Assembly: GCA_029204225.1 (NCBI GenBank)
Contig: CM055101.1
Coordinates: forward strand, 29,437,975 to 29,501,974
Length of the DNA: 64,000 nt
Direction: 5' to 3'
Source: Diphasiastrum complanatum
Taxonomy: Eukaryota > Streptophyta > Lycopodiopsida > Lycopodiales > Lycopodiaceae
Both the position numbers and the translations under genes were made by a program. Below are positions 10,715-23,463 of the stretch, in pieces. The stretch's first letter is position 1, and each line of letters opens with the position of its first letter. The notes beneath the pieces are model-generated. The model ran no database searches. It worked only from the letters and a program-made list of their open reading frames with translations, and was not told the DNA's origin.

Positions 10715-11399
10715 GATGTAGTATTTGAAACAGTCGATAAGGCTAGTCATGTGCTAAGTGGCTCTAGAATAAAAAAACCAGAAGCTGTCGTCTGATGCTT
10801 TCTGATGATTTGTCATGAATGCATCATGATCCGCTTCTTAATTGAGTTCAGTTGCTTCTGTAGTTGCATTTGCCATCTAATTCAATAGTCTTTTGTTCTT
10901 GTTCTTGTCTAGGAATACGTGGCAATCTTGGATCTCATGGTTGGTTCGGTTGTAGTATTTGCAGAAGAGCTTCCTCTTAGTTGGCAAATTCTACTGCTCT
11001 CAACCTTGTGATGGTTTTTGATTCAACTTTGATTGTTTTGAGCCTTCATTATTTTGCTTATACAAGCTCTTGTTTGTGTACAGGGTGTGAGAGTCGACTG
11101 TCGATGAAGTAAAGAATCTATTCCTTCGAGTATCTTCCTGGAGTAACAAGAGCTTGCACGTTTCCAAATTCTTTAAGAAAGATTTTCTCTTTCGTTTCCT
11201 CACTGCATCGCAAGCCAATTTTTTCGATAAGCCTTTGATGTCAATTAGATGTAGATTTAGCCCATTCGCTCATTTATAAATCGCAATCAATTTAGCATAT
11301 TAAGAACTATCCATGTGAAGGAATCCAAATACAAGAATCATTGAAACAAAAGAAATTATGCTCTTCATCTCATAACATTGATAAAATAATAAATGGCTT
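10715..11399 (-). pseudogene. C1 Gag C-terminal half and protease start, inverted
   Basis: On the minus strand from 11399: ACDAVRKRKRKSFLKNLETC, LLLLQEDTRRNRFFTSSTVD, then the knuckle CKYYNRTNHEIQDC in which the second cysteine is tyrosine, then the protease active-site region with S-R in place of S-G and a TAG just after it. The same three defects occur in the other C1 copies. It is joined head to head with Gag N-half at 10714/10715. Confidence 0.75.
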
Positions 11400-14235
11400 C
11401 TCTTTTAATATTCTTTTTCCCTTCATGGGGGTGATACCGTTTCACACAACTGTTATTAACCACAAAACATATTCCTAGTATGAAATGCCACGAAATCAGC
11501 ACATTATTGTTGAATATATCCAAAATTTGATACGGCCCTTCCCAGTGTTAATCCTTGGATCTCAAGGTATTCATAATACTACCCAGGTAATACAACACCA
11601 GATCTCCCTTTTGTAGATCTTGTTCATGTATATGCCGATCAAACCACCATGCTTGCTGCTGTTTAGCTATCCAGTTTCACCAGTAAGCATACCCAAAGTG
11701 TTCCTCTAATTTCTATAAAACATGTAATTGTTCTCACAACATCTCATCCAACGATAAATTATGAGCAGTTTGCACATGCAGATTTGGCAACACAAATTTG
11801 TAAGTCGCATCCACACCATAAACCAATTGGAAAGGTGTAAACCATGTGGATGTCTTATAAGCCATGCGATGGCTTATAACGCCGGTTGTAAAAGATCATG
11901 CCATGAACTTCCTTTCTCTAACACCTGCTTCGCTAAGATTCATTTCAAAATTTTATTGGTGGCTTCAGCTTGGCCATTGCCACACAGATAATATGAGGTA
12001 GATGTTTTATGCACAATCCTTAATAGGTGCATCATTTCTACAAGTGTATCATCAATGAAATGTGGTCCGCAGTCCGAAACAATTTCTTAGGGACATCCAA
12101 ACCTAGTTAAGATAATATTAAATTTGGCTGTGGACATTGATGTGTTATCCCTCAAAGCCTTCGCCTCTGCCCATTTAGTCGCATAATCTATGGCTACCAC
12201 AATATACTGATGACCAATTTTGGATGTTGGGTTAATCTTTGGAATGGTTCAATCGGTTGCAGATGTGCCAATGGATAGTCCATTGCCGACACTGGTCTTC
12301 AATGTCTTTGGCAAGCATCACATTTCTTACAATAATCAGCGATATCTCTTCAAACAGTAGGCCACCATTATAGTTTGGAAAATTTTCAAACTGTAATTTC
12401 AGATGCAAAGTGTCCTCTCACATATCCAGAATGTGCATCATCAATTATCGATGTGACGTCTTTGGATTGAACACATCGTATCAAAACATCATCTTGGCCT
12501 TGCTTATATAGTTGGCCTTCAATAACTTGAAAAGTGCGCACTCTCCATACCAACTGACATCGTTGGGACATTTTGAAGTGATTAGGAAATGTCCCCTTTG
12601 TTAAAAAAATTTAAGAAATCTGCTTATCAAGAATTCATGACCAGTTTAAACTAAATAATCGCGTGCACAACATTTCATTACCACCTTCCTCTACATTACT
12701 TGTTTCAATGTGGGACAAATGGTGCGCTACCTTGTGAACTCTGCCTGGTTGAATTCCAATATCAAACTCAAATTCTTGAAACAAAATCATCCACCGTGCA
12801 ATCCTACTACCAATCGCATGCTTATGAATGAGATATAGCAGCGGTTGATGGTACATATACACCTAGTTTAGTTGAGTTATTTTGGCAATTTTGAGGCCAA
12901 CTTGGAATTTCAACTTAGAGATAGAAATTTTTATGTCAATAACGAACTATATAGTGTTTGCTATTTTGGGAAGAAGATTTGTAGACAAGGTTGGATTTAG
13001 ACCCATTCTAACTGGCATTGCATTTAGTCACTCAAAACTAGGTAAGATCTTGTTCCAATGTTATCAATCGATTCATCAACATACACCACATAACCCAAAA
13101 AATAATTTGTTTGGCTTGTACTTTAACCCTCTGCCCCATAATTCAAGTCCGAAATCATAAATCTCAAACTTAAAACTGAAACCCTATTATTTTTGGTAAA
13201 GAATATCTTTTATTGAATAGAAAGTGATAAAATTTGCAAAGAGCAATATTATGCTTAATGCTTCTCTGTCTATCGTAGGATACTTTTTCATTGTAGGTGT
13301 CAGCAATTTGCTTGCATAATACACAAGATGATCCTAACTCTTCTCCTCTTCTGGTTGCCCAAAACACAACCTATAGCTACCTAGGATGCATTTATATGAA
13401 CATGAAAGGGTTTACTCCAGTCTAGAGGTCACAATATTGGTGCATTTATCAATGGCATCAATCAAATCCTGGAACACCTTATACTGGTTAATAGTTACCC
13501 TATAGACGGCTCACTTCTTGAGGACCTCATACAAAATATGAGTCCTATCTGCATATGCATAAATATACCATCGATCATAACCCGTCATTCCTAAGATTAT
13601 TTGCATTTCTTTTGGGCTCTTTTAAAAACGCATGTTCTTAATGACTTCGATCATAGCCGGATCAATGAACAATGCGTCTTTGAAAATGATTTGTCCTAAT
13701 AAAACTCCTCTCTACACACAAAAAGTACACTTTTCTAGATTAAGACTAATTTTTAATTCATAACATCTTTGGATACACTTTCTAAATAATCCAAATGATC
13801 ATCATCATCCCCATAGAGACAGAAATCGTCCAAGGTGATTTTCATAAATTTGTCTAAGTAATCATAAAATGCCTTCGTCATCACTATTTGAAAAGGCTGT
13901 TGGTGAATTTCAATCCCCAGACTCACTAATTTTTCAATTGCAGCTCTAATCTGATCCACATGCTTTGGATTCATCTAATGTCTTTGTTGCCGAACCGGTC
14001 TAGCATCAATAGTATTCTGGTAGACCTCTTTTGCTACGCCTCATAATTCATCATAAGACCAGGCAAAGACAACCTTATAGTTTTTCAACAACTCCATGGC
14101 TGTCATAATAAAATCAAGATCATGTTCTGCCCCAATGAATATCTACTTTGGATCATCATCTGTCACCAGATTAATTCGAATAATTTTTTTCCTAGCTATC
14201 TATGTTGGACTCAATCGGGCTGGTTCCACCTTTAA
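11400..14235 (-). mobile_element. G1 copy 3: gypsy pol, inverted, RT core deleted
   Basis: On the minus strand: acidic spacer end (~14230), RT (14190-13500; open piece 13974-13753 with VMTKAFYDYLDKFMKITLDD and YGDDDDHLDYLE), RNase H (13430-13170), the shared linker (13160-12870), RNase H end and integrase lead (12862-12635, 12571-12386), zinc finger and core (12400-11700) and the integrase tail with KRYHPHEG (~11440). The same core deletion and the TAG after FCV are present. Upstream it is fused to a C4 LTR at 14236; downstream it passes into C1 Gag at about 11400. Confidence 0.85.
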
Positions 14236-14905
14236 AGTCATGGATTCCAAAATAATTTCAAAAAGGATTTAGAATTTCTCTAATGTCTAGAAAGGTCTTT
14301 TTTGGATTTAGAACTCCTCTGATGTCTAGAAATAGCTAGAACATAGAAATCACTACTTTATGCCATCTAGACTTTAGAAATGCACAAACATTTGATCATA
14401 AACACTTAGATATGACTTAGTACTATCCTTGTACGTATAGTAGCAATAAAGTACAATATTGTACTTCACACATGTGAAAGCTAGATAAACCATAAAATCA
14501 ACATTCTACACATAGAAACTCAAGATATCATGAGATAAACACATGAGATGGACATAGAATCAAAAGAGAAAGGTTCTCCATACAAAATGAGAACATCAAG
14601 ATGATTTTTCCACATTTTTATACCTATTTATAATAGTCATCGTGTCACTTGGCCACTTGCCCTAAAATAGCAACTTCTTGGTACTTCACTAAAAGCCTAG
14701 AAATAAGTTACTAGTTTCAATGTATCTCAACTAACCAATAGTAGTATTTCTAAATCCAACCTTATCCACTTGAATACTTGTTAAAAATAGTAAGGACACT
14801 ATTTTTAGGCCTTATCAAGATTAAGAAATGTACTATAAGTTGAAATTTCACTTTGGCCTCCAAAAATGCCAATAAACCAACAAAACTAGTTGACAATTAT
14901 TCACA
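14236..14905 (-). repeat. C4 copia LTR, inverted copy
   Basis: The minus strand begins TGTGAATAATTGTCAACTAG at 14905 and matches the plus-strand LTR at 46423-47035 throughout, including the ACATGTGTGAAGTACAATAT block near 14470 and the paired CATTAGAGGAGTT / CATTAGAGAAATT blocks at the end. A purine-rich run (GAGAGGGTG on the minus strand) sits just outside its start, as expected for a polypurine tract, so this is a 3' LTR or a solo LTR with remnant. The junction into G1 at 14236 is identical in both copies. Confidence 0.7.
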
Positions 14906-15272
14906 CCCTCTCTATTCCTTTTGTCTCCTTTCTTGTTTCCTTTTGCTCTCCCTTCTTGGTTGCTTTCCTCTTAGTGCTATCCACACTCTTGCCCTCGGTA
15001 CTCTTGTTCATCTTCTTGATCTTGCTCCTTTCCTTACTCCTCTTCTTTCTCCTCTTCATCCTCCTTTCGTTGCAATCAAATGGTAATGAGTAGTGATTTC
15101 ATGATCACACTTTTTCCTTTTTTGTTTTTCATTAATCTAGTCTTAGCTTTAAACTAATGCCATTGCGTTGTCATGCTTTTGTAGGTGACAAAATTGGAAA
15201 GCAACGACAAGAAAATGGAGCTCTCAAGCAATGGATCTAAGATGATTGGTGCTAGATTATGCATATTTGTAA

Positions 15273-15305
<33 letters not shown>

Positions 15306-15750
15306 TTGCTACTCTCTTTTGGTTGCATTTTAATTGAGTAGATCAAAGCGTATATTATATTAAAAGATTGTTCTATATTGCAAGTTTTTTTTTCACTTTA
15401 TTCGTTCACCATTCAAGCACTCTTAGCAACATCCGAGGGGCTAAATTTGTAGCTAACAAGGAACTGAAGATATAAAAAAGGACATCAAAATCTATGGATT
15501 TGTTAGTAACAATATACCAACACTTATTTCGACACTCATAGAGTGATTTTTATGCCCTTCAATCTGTACATTGTAGATATGTGTTTGTTTAAATAAGTTT
15601 GTTTCTTTTATGTCTGTTTTTAGAGTTCAGATCTAATTTTTCATTCTCCAAGATAAGAGTCCATTTTTTGATCGACCTTTTAAGTACTTGGTGTTTGTAA
15701 ATCTTGGGATTTTGTGAGATTTATGAGTGATATCATGAATTATGGATGTC

Positions 15751-15864
<114 letters not shown>

Positions 15865-15990
15865 CTTTCATTCATTATGAATTATGGATGTAAGAATGAG
15901 AGAGATCTATAATTTATTGAAAGATTTTAGTTTAAGAAGATATGAATGTGTGATTAAAATGTGAATTTGTGTGTGTGTGTTATTAAAATT

Positions 15991-16190
15991 ATGATGAGAT
16001 TCGTAAATGTTGATAAAATGTTGGTGAATGAGATTATTGATTATGAATGAAAACGTGATTGTGAATTGAACAAGATCTATGATGAGATTTGTAAATGTTG
16101 ATAAAATGTTGCTGAATGAGATTAGTGATTATGAATGAAACCATGATTGAGATTAGTGATTATGAATGAAACCATGATTGTGAATTGAAT
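15991..16190. repeat. short tandem repeat, ~88-bp unit with inner 31-bp duplication
   Basis: ATGATGAGATTCGTAAATGT at 15991 recurs at 16079 as ATGATGAGATTTGTAAATGT, giving two units of about 88 bases. The second unit contains two adjacent copies of a 31-base block (AGATTAGTGATTATGAATGA...) at about 16119-16180. No coding content. Confidence 0.8.
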
Positions 16191-17840
16191 AAAGTTACAA
16201 AGAATGAAAGTGAGAATAGACAAAGATAGTTTAAGGTTAAAAAAAAAAATCGTATTAGAGTGAAGAATTTTATTAAAACATGGGCAAGAAATTATGAAAT
16301 GAGATGTAAAAAAGAGTGAAAAGAATTTTGTAATGAGAAAGAGAAAGATTATTGGATAAGATTCTAGCTTAGAGAGATTTGTAGCTGAATGATAAAGAGG
16401 AGAGAGAGCGAGATACAGATGAGAATAAAATTTTATAGTTAAAAGTAAAAATATGATGAATGAGATTAAAATGTCATGTAGATTATGACGGTAATTTTGA
16501 ATGAAATTGGAATGTGAATCTAGAATTAGATCGACATGTGAAATTAGAATAAAATTTTTAATGTGAATTAAAATGTGAAATTAGAATGAAATATTTAATG
16601 TGTCGTTTGTGTTAGCATCCATGTCATTGGCACGTTTCATGTCAATATTTGACACATTGAATATGCGTCATATTTTGACAATTTCTTATGAGTTTCATTG
16701 CTATTTTTATTTTTTGTTTGCAAAGAGTTGTTAGTGGTGTTTTCCAAGAGAAAAAATATGATCTGTTGAATTCATATATGTTTTTAAATATAGGGTTGAA
16801 AAAATCTGATCTGTTGAATTCGTATGTGTGTTTAAGTTTAAGCTGATCTAAAGCTCATCTAAAAGGTTGCGCATTTTGTTTCAATGTCTTTATCCATAGT
16901 AATTAGTAAAAAAAATTCCAAGCAATTTATTGAATCTCTCAATGTTTAGTAGTAGTAGACAATCTTGCCAATGTATCTACAATCTTAAAAGTGAGCTTTT
17001 ATTGTTTATTAAGCAAAAGTAAAATATATAATGAATGCTAGGTATCACCACAAACTAAATGGTACTTCGCATCTTTATGCTTCATTGTAAAGCGCACATC
17101 ATATTTTACTTAATATGCCAATGAAACATTGGAGGGAATTTACATGGTTTCAAAATCAGACGAGTGGATTGGATTTTGATTTTAGCAACATTTGAATTTA
17201 AAAATTGGTTTTGCCGCGAACCTATGGACCCATTTAAGCGTAGGGCGGAGAGAGAGTCTCCTAGCGTGACGTTAGTAAGCTATATATAGGGTGTAGGCAA
17301 TCACGAAGAGACGGGGAGCGTGCGAGAGAGAGAGATGGTGAGGGATAGTCTTTTTGCTACGGCTGGCCCTTGCCAGTTCCGCCATGCAGATGCAGCAACA
17401 ACAATAGCAGGGACTGACCAAAACGAGTGAGTACAGCAGTGTGGCATAAACTCCATTGTTGGGGTTGATAGCAAGAAAGAATTTCTTGCCTGCTAAGCTT
17501 TTAATTTTCGTGCGAGGGGGAGAATAAAAATTACACAACTTTTCCTTGGATTGGAGAAAACGCACGCCACCAAATGCTTTCTGTCGCAATTCAGTCATTA
17601 GGAGTATACAATCATCACATGCCACCTCAAACAAATAATAATATCCTTGCTTTTATTTAAAATGATGGGAAAACCATGATCAAACAAGAAGATTAAAGTA
17701 TTTTAAATAATATCAAAGAACGACAAAAATGAATTAAATTATCCAAAAGCTAAGTAAAAAGCTAAGTAAAATTTAGAATAGTAAGCTAATTACTTAAAAC
17801 TAATTGCTCGATGTAAATAAGAAACTAAAAAGTAAGCTAA

Positions 17841-18310
17841 TTACTCAAAACCAACTGCCTGATGTAAATCACTAATTAAAATAGAACCAGTAATAGGTAA
17901 TGCATGAAGCTTTGAAGCAGACACTCCTGCAAACTGAGCCCGTTGAAGAATTGAAACCGCTTGTGAACGTTGTAATGCTATAGAAATACACTGACGGTAG
18001 AAAGAAACAATGACAGAAGGTAAGGTAATGCTTTTTCCTTGGCATTTCACCATAAGCTCCGCACATAAACATAGAAAATCATTAAATTTCTTGTGAAGAC
18101 AAAGGGGATGAAATCTTCACCGGGTGCACGATCATTATAATCTCTTTTCTTTTCTTGAGCTGCATGAGATGCAGCGGCCCCTTGCGTGGTGGAAGAACGA
18201 TGAAGGAGGTCCATACGAGAGGGATTTCTTGCCTGTTGAGCTTTTAATTTTCGTCCACTTGTCTGTACTGCGTGTGCCACAGTTCCGGAAGCATGTGCTT
18301 CCATTCAATT
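17841..18310 (-). pseudogene. LINE C-terminal endonuclease-region fragment, inverted
   Basis: On the minus strand it reads SRMDLLHRSSTTQGAAASHA, KKRDYNDRAPGEDFIPF, then after a shift MVKCQGKSITLPSVIVSFYR, ISIALQRSQAVSILQRAQFA and ends LHQAVGFE before a stop at 17841. It is the 3' end of the longer copy at 44430-45330, with only the region downstream of the endonuclease core present. The 200 bases beyond it also match after 45330. Family: non-LTR retrotransposon with a C-terminal zinc knuckle and restriction-like fold, inferred from the longer copy. Confidence 0.7.
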
Positions 18311-18458
18311 AGTTGCATTTCCTTACTTTGCGACGTCTCTTATCTTCTCTCATGTACGAAATAGAGGTATAGTCGCAATATTGCTTCATGCTTCTTGGCT
18401 CCCTTTGTCTTTCTTGCAGGTACGTATACTGGATGCGTAGGTGGATCAAGTATCAGAG

Positions 18459-18656
18459 TCAATCAGAAGAGGCTGAAGATAATAGACAACAATGGAGATG
18501 ACTATATCCCTTTGCCACAAGCTTGGCTTTAAACCTGTCAACTGTTTTGTCATCCTTCAAGTTTACTTTGTACACCCATTTATTTTCTATTACAATTGAA
18601 TTTTCATGCATGTCTACAAGTTCCCATACGTGGTTTTCTTCCATGGAATAAATCAC
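18459..18656 (-). pseudogene. copia reverse transcriptase N-terminal scrap
   Basis: A 65-aa minus-strand frame contains ENHVWELVDMHENSIVIENK, WVYKVNLKDD and VDRFKAKLVAKGYS, the standard opening of copia RT. It lacks the catalytic YVDD part. About 200 bases of non-coding DNA on either side (18311-18458; 18657-18840) show nothing else. It may belong with C2 gag at 19100-19746, which lies upstream in the same orientation. Confidence 0.75.
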
Positions 18657-18840
18657 TTATTCCCCAATAGATGAGGTATGTTTTTTCATCTTAAATTGAT
18701 GTTTTTGTTTGTTTTTCATTGTTTGTATATGTTTACAACAAATTTATACATGATGAAATAGAAAAACATAAACAATAAACAATCAATTTATAGATAATGA
18801 GATAGAGAGGACTCCTACAGTCCTCAACAACACTAGGGGG

Positions 18841-19099
18841 CGACGCAGACTGACGAAGCAACAGGACATTCGGACTCCATGCCAATAGTGCAACATGTTG
18901 ATGGGCTATACATTAATGTTGATCAGGCAGTGGACAATACCCTACAGATGCAAGATGATAAGGTCCAGAAGGACGATATGGTAGCTACACACGGTTCATA
19001 TCGAGACGAGGATTTAGGGGGTTCCATTGTCATAGTTAGAACCAGGTGTGTAAGGGAGATAAAGCACCTCCCTAACGCTTTTTTCCCGTAAATGAAAAA
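18841..19099. other. unassigned block shared with 50028-50100
   Basis: The plus strand has an open frame at 18879-19091 whose residues match no family I know. Bases 19010-19085 recur in reverse complement at about 50028-50100, always directly after C2 Gag, so it is part of that element or of an element inserted there. Read on the minus strand the block begins TTAGGGAGGTGCTTTATCTC, resembling an LTR start of TGTTAGGG type. Confidence 0.35.
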
Positions 19100-20240
19100 T
19101 TGGATTTCTCATCACCGTCTTGCAAAGACAATGAATTAAATATTGCTTTGGTGTGGATCATCTTACACTCTTCAGCCACTAATACACTATGAAGCTTTTC
19201 TATAGCTGGCAAGGTGTCTTAGATTGTAAAACTTTGGACCAAGTTTGTGTTATCATCCCCTAGAACATTAAGGATTATTTGAACAAGCTCTCCATCATTA
19301 ATCTTCTCCCCAATGGAAGCTTACTCCCTATTAAGAGACTTGATTATAAGCACATAGTCTTGTGCACTCTCCTCACTTCTTCTCATGCTTTGCAAGATTT
19401 GGTTTCTAAGCATGAGGACTCTAGCAGTGTTGCTTGATTCATATATGGATTTTAGAGAATCCCAAGCCTCTTTAGCACTAGTACAAGATGATGCTTCTCT
19501 CAAAAGTTCATTACTTACATTCATCTTTACACAATGAAGTTCTAGTCTAGATCTTTTCTTGTATCTAACTAACTTTTGTGCTTCAAAAGGTTCATCTTCA
19601 TCTTCAATCAAGAATTCACAAAGGTTCGCTCTTGTGCTCAAAGACCTGACCTTCCAAATGGCATAATTTGTAGAGTTCAATCTCTCATTAGCTTCTAGAA
19701 GGTAAGCTCCAAGAGATCCCATCTTACTAGTGAATTCTACAACCAATAAATTGATTTGTTTAATTCTAGAAGCTCACAAAAGTCTCTCTTGTAGTGATTC
19801 ACTCAAATTAGATTTCTATTCCAACAAATGGACTTATAATCTCAGTTCTAGCACTCTCTCACAAAGTTGAAATGAAGATTAGATGAGCTGAAATCTACTT
19901 ACAAGCAAATCAAGCGAATCTTGGCTTTTTTTAGACAAAAAAATGACTCAATCTCCCTCACACTTCTTGATGTACTTTCAAGACCTGTAAATCACTTTTA
20001 AAGGCCTTGATTTCAGCCTAGATTAATTAGATCTCATGGACCAAAGTCAAATCTAATTAATGGCACTCAATCTTGGTAGATTTTCCTAGGATTAGCACCA
20101 AAAATCTCATCAAGAATGCTTATGTTGATTTGAGTAAGTGGTAGGACTATGAGCTTTTGGATCCATATGAAATCAAAAAGTTATTGCATGACTCCAAATT
20201 GCAACTTTCATTAAAGAAAGTGTCAAAAATGAAGTACACT
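19100..20240 (-). pseudogene. C2 copia Gag with 5' leader
   Basis: The open frame 19746-19321 (141 aa) has the copia Gag signature: LLEANERLNSTNYAIWKVRS, YKKRSRLELHCVKMNVSNEL, REASSCTSAKEAWDSLKSIY, RSEESAQDYVLIIKSLNRE. A TAA interrupts it at about 19321, and the rest (ASIGEKINDGELVQIILNVL, VLVAEECKMIHTKA) continues to about 19100. Upstream 19747-20240 is non-coding leader or LTR. The same block occurs at 49501-51830, split by an inversion, and both copies share the same right edge (GAAGTACAC). No zinc knuckle is present. Confidence 0.8.
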
Positions 20241-20404
20241 TTGGAAATTCAATAACGTTGTAATATGTTTTATTCCAATATACAAAAATATCTCTTTGTG
20301 TCTATCTCCTATTGGCTTGTATAAATTTGCATGCTTTTTATGAATTTTCCACAATAACACATGTAGCAAATATCCACGCACAATACAAAGGAGGATGCAC
20401 GGGC

Positions 20405-20680
20405 AAAAAGAATTTCGCGTGGATATAGCCGTGGATGGGCATGGATATACGCGTGGATACGGGCATGTTGATTATCCACGAGTGGATGTTCCATGCAAAT
20501 GTCATTTTTGGCAGCAGATCGGCCGGATGTTGTGAAATTCAAAATGCGTGGATTATCCACGCATGGATTATCCACGCCAAGTCTAACTACCAGCAGCTGG
20601 GTAAACCTTCGACACCCGGAGCCGGAAATAGGAATTCTAATTTCACGTGGATAATCCACGCATGGATTATCCACGTCATA
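20405..20680. repeat. cluster of GTGGATNATCCAC palindromes
   Basis: GTGGATTATCCAC or GTGGATAATCCAC occurs perfectly or nearly so at about 20468, 20549, 20563, 20648 and 20662, with half-sites (GTGGATAT, GTGGATG) at 20418-20490. Two pairs are spaced by GCAT (ATCCACGCATGGATTATCCA). The cluster lies just upstream of a TATTTAAATAAA box (about 20686) and the C3 LTR. It could be a transcription-factor array or a hairpin-prone repeat; its role is unknown. Confidence 0.7.
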
Positions 20681-20757
20681 GTAATATTTAAATAAAAAAG
20701 GCTCGGCTTTTGCGTGGGTACAACTAGAATTAAAGTAGAATCATTGTGCTACTATAC

Positions 20758-20995
20758 TGTGGGTCCTATCAGTTGATAAGGATCAGTTGGCCTCGCCACG
20801 AGGCAAGTCGACGGGACACGCGTCCAGCCAACGGCAACCTGGGTCATGCATGGGTTGCCTGAGTGAACAACTATATGTACAGTGTAACTTTGTTTTGAGA
20901 AATACAGTTGCTATGTGAGCTTGCTGTGGAGAGTGCTTTCTGTCTGTGTTACTGTGTAGCATGATCTGTGTTCCTGTGCAAAGCAAATTCTAAGT
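20758..20995 (+). repeat. C3 copia 5' LTR (borders approximate)
   Basis: A short LTR is inferred because a primer site begins at 20996. A plausible 5' end is TGTGGGTCC at 20758; the 3' end is uncertain (GCAAAGCA at 20985, or up to 20995), since no clean CA abuts the primer site. The body contains the GT-rich CTGTGTTACTGTGTAG run typical of copia R/U5. The TATA-like box and palindromes before it would lie in U3 if the true border is further left. Confidence 0.5.
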
Positions 20996-21006
20996 TGGTA
21001 TCAGAG
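20996..21006 (+). other. primer binding site (tRNA-iMet) of C3
   Basis: TGGTATCAGAG matches the initiator-Met tRNA 3' end. The 1.3-kb leader that follows (21007-22299) has no supportable gene; short frames in it have no similarity I can name. Confidence 0.8.
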
Positions 21007-22299
21007 TCGTATAGGGAGTGTACACAATATAGCATCGTCGTTGAAGAGAGCTTCGGGAGAATTGTCTTCTGAGAGTTTGGGGTTTCCGGTGGGTTGAAGA
21101 CGGAAGGAGAAACACTAGTGCAGAGAGTTTGGACACAGAAGTTGGTGAGCTTCAGACTGTGTGAGGATTTAGAGACAAGGGTTGTCGGCTGAATCAGAAC
21201 CTCATCAAACGGAATTTTGACATTTCAAAGGAAGGCTATTTGGTGTTTGCAGTCAGTGTGCATTCAATCGGACACCATTTGACAAACAAATTGAAGCATC
21301 ATAGTTCTAGTAGTAGGGCAACCCCAGAGCAAGAGGATAGGCCTGTCAGAACACTGTGAATTGGAAGCCAAGAAGAGATTTGTGTAAAAAGCCCTGGTCT
21401 GGGGTTTGGGAGAACAAAATCAGAGACTTCTCTCTATTTTGAGCCGTTTTGCAAGCTGTAAAAACCCAGAGGAGGGCGCCCTAGCAGTGCGAGTCAGATC
21501 AGAAGAGGCCGTGGACAACCGCGACTCAGAAAGAGAGAGATCGATGAGGAATCCTCAGGGCAGCCATAGTTGTGGAAAGAGAGGGAAGCTGGCCGCGAGG
21601 AGGGAAGTCGCAACTTCGTTCACACGTGGAACCAAGGTAGAAGCCTAGCATTTCGGAGTGAGCCATGCTTGCAGGCGCATTGATCAGTGCACAAAACCAT
21701 CTAGGACTATAGGATGAGTCCCTATGAAGATCAATGATAGAGATCGTGCTTTTGAAAAGCAGTGTGAGCCATTGGATCGAAATTAGCCATTGGATGACAA
21801 GTAAAGGGGCTATGAAAGTTTGAAGGTCAATTGGGCCTTCAACTTCATTAAAAATTTTCGTACTGAAATTGGAGCTGGGTCCCTTCACAAGTGAAGAGTG
21901 AAGTTTTTTCAAGGTGAAGAAACAGTTCAAAAACAAAGAAAATCCCTATTTTTTGGGTCTTTTGCCCATTTTGACCCAAACGAAAGGCTATAACCTCCAA
22001 AAGAAAAGGGCACCCAGACTGTACCTACAAGTATGGTATAGCAAAACAGAGTGATTGCAACGAAGAAAGTGTTCGGAGTGCGCCAAAAGTGATTTCGCCA
22101 TTCTACTGGGCACGTAGTTGGGAGTTGACAACTGAGTGCATTTCGGAAGGCGACGCTAATTTGGCTTTCAAATTGGTGGAAAAGCGACGAGTGGCCTGGT
22201 AAGGGAAAAAGTGCAGGTCATCATTTTCAACTTATGACATCACAGTTAGCCTCGACATACTGTTTTTAGCCTACAGCAGAAGTTTCAAGCAGTTTTGCA

Positions 22300-23442
22300 A
22301 TGGCAAACATGGGAGAGTCCATTTTGAGTGAAAGTAGCAAATTGGACGGGATTTCCAACTATGCAGTGTGGAAATTCAAAATGAAAAACATACTAATGGA
22401 GAAAGACATGTGGGAAGTCATCACAGGTGATGAGAAAAGGCCGCCAAATGAAGCGGATATCAAAGTGTTCGACAAAAAGATGAGGAAAGCTTTGACCTTC
22501 ATTAACTTGTCAGTGAAGGATCACATCATTACCCACATTTGTGATGTTGTTACACCCAGATAGGCATGGGATGTGCTAAAGGAGCAGTTTGAGACATCAA
22601 TTTCGTCAAGAATCATGTTTTTGATGTGAAAGCTGAATAGTGCCCGCATGGAGCAAGGAGAGCACATTCAGACGTACATGACCAGAATCAAGACAATGAG
22701 GGATGAACTGCATTCTATTGATGAGCGCATACGTGATGTGGAGTTGGTGCACAATTCATTGTGTGGCATTACAGAACCCTGTCAGATGTTTGTGAGCGGA
22801 ATAGCATCAAGAGAAAGATTGCCAACCTTTGACGAGCTCACAGGAATCTTGATGCAGGAAGAGCAAATGGTGAAAGCTAGACGTCAAAATACAGACGATC
22901 AGGCACTTGCGACATGCCAAAAACAAGGCAAGGGCAAGGGCAAGAAGAAGTCTAAGCAGCAATTTGCCAAGTCTCAGGAGGATGAGGGATCTTCCAGTAA
23001 GACCAAGAAGAAAGGCAAGTGCTTCCATTGTGGTAAAAAGGGCCATTGGAAGAGTGAATGTCGCAAATTCCTGGCAGAACAAGGCAAGGGAAAACCAAAA
23101 CAAGCAGGTAACCTTGTCGATGAGGGTGAGATTGAAGACTCTAGTATCTTCATATCTGCATTGTCATCTAATCAAGATGATCAAGCGTGGTATATTGACT
23201 CGGGAGCCACAAGACACATGACAGGTAACAAGAATTGGTTCAGTAGCTTGAAAGTGTTGGATAATGGAACGTCCGTTTCTCAAGCAAATGGCGATGTGTG
23301 CAAGATCAAGGGCATAGGCACCGTTTCAATCCAACTACCTGATGGCAAAAGCAGGATGATTAGGGAGGTACTTTACGTACCAGGTTTGAAAAAAAATCTA
23401 CTTTCTGTTGGAGTCATTACTGATCAAAAGTTGAAAGTATAA
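22300..23442 (+). pseudogene. C3 copia Gag and protease
   Basis: ATG at 22300 (MANMGESILSESSKLDGISN) opens the best-preserved Gag in the window. Residues NYAVWKFKMKNILM and DKKMRKALTFINLSV are the copia Gag core. Two in-frame stops break it, TAG at 22561 and TGA at 22627, and it resumes as QGEHIQTYMTRIKTMRDELH, then a Lys-rich tract and a complete zinc knuckle CFHCGKKGHWKSEC at ~23017. The protease follows with an intact active site (WYIDSGATRHMTGNKNW, ~23190) and LYVPGLKKNLLSVG. It ends at TAA 23440. Only these few stops separate it from an intact frame, so C3 is younger than its neighbours. Confidence 0.9.
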
Positions 23443-23463
23443 ATTGCCCATGATCATTGCTTT

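Noticed and set aside
14853-15093. Hydrophobic Leu/Phe-rich reading frames next to the C4 LTR (and mirror at 46235-46475)
   Set aside because: They are the shadow of a Lys/Glu-rich tract on the other strand, which fits the end of a copia-type internal region; no membrane protein is supported.
17272-17634. 120-aa minus-strand frame with a Cys-rich segment downstream of the LINE
   Set aside because: It lies in the LINE 3' flank; the duplicate at 45.5 kb keeps only its start, with a frame-breaking insertion.
20405-20680. Bacterial-type origin with DnaA-box-like TTATCCACG
   Set aside because: The surroundings are plant retroelements; the likeness to TTATCCACA comes from a palindrome and has no origin context.
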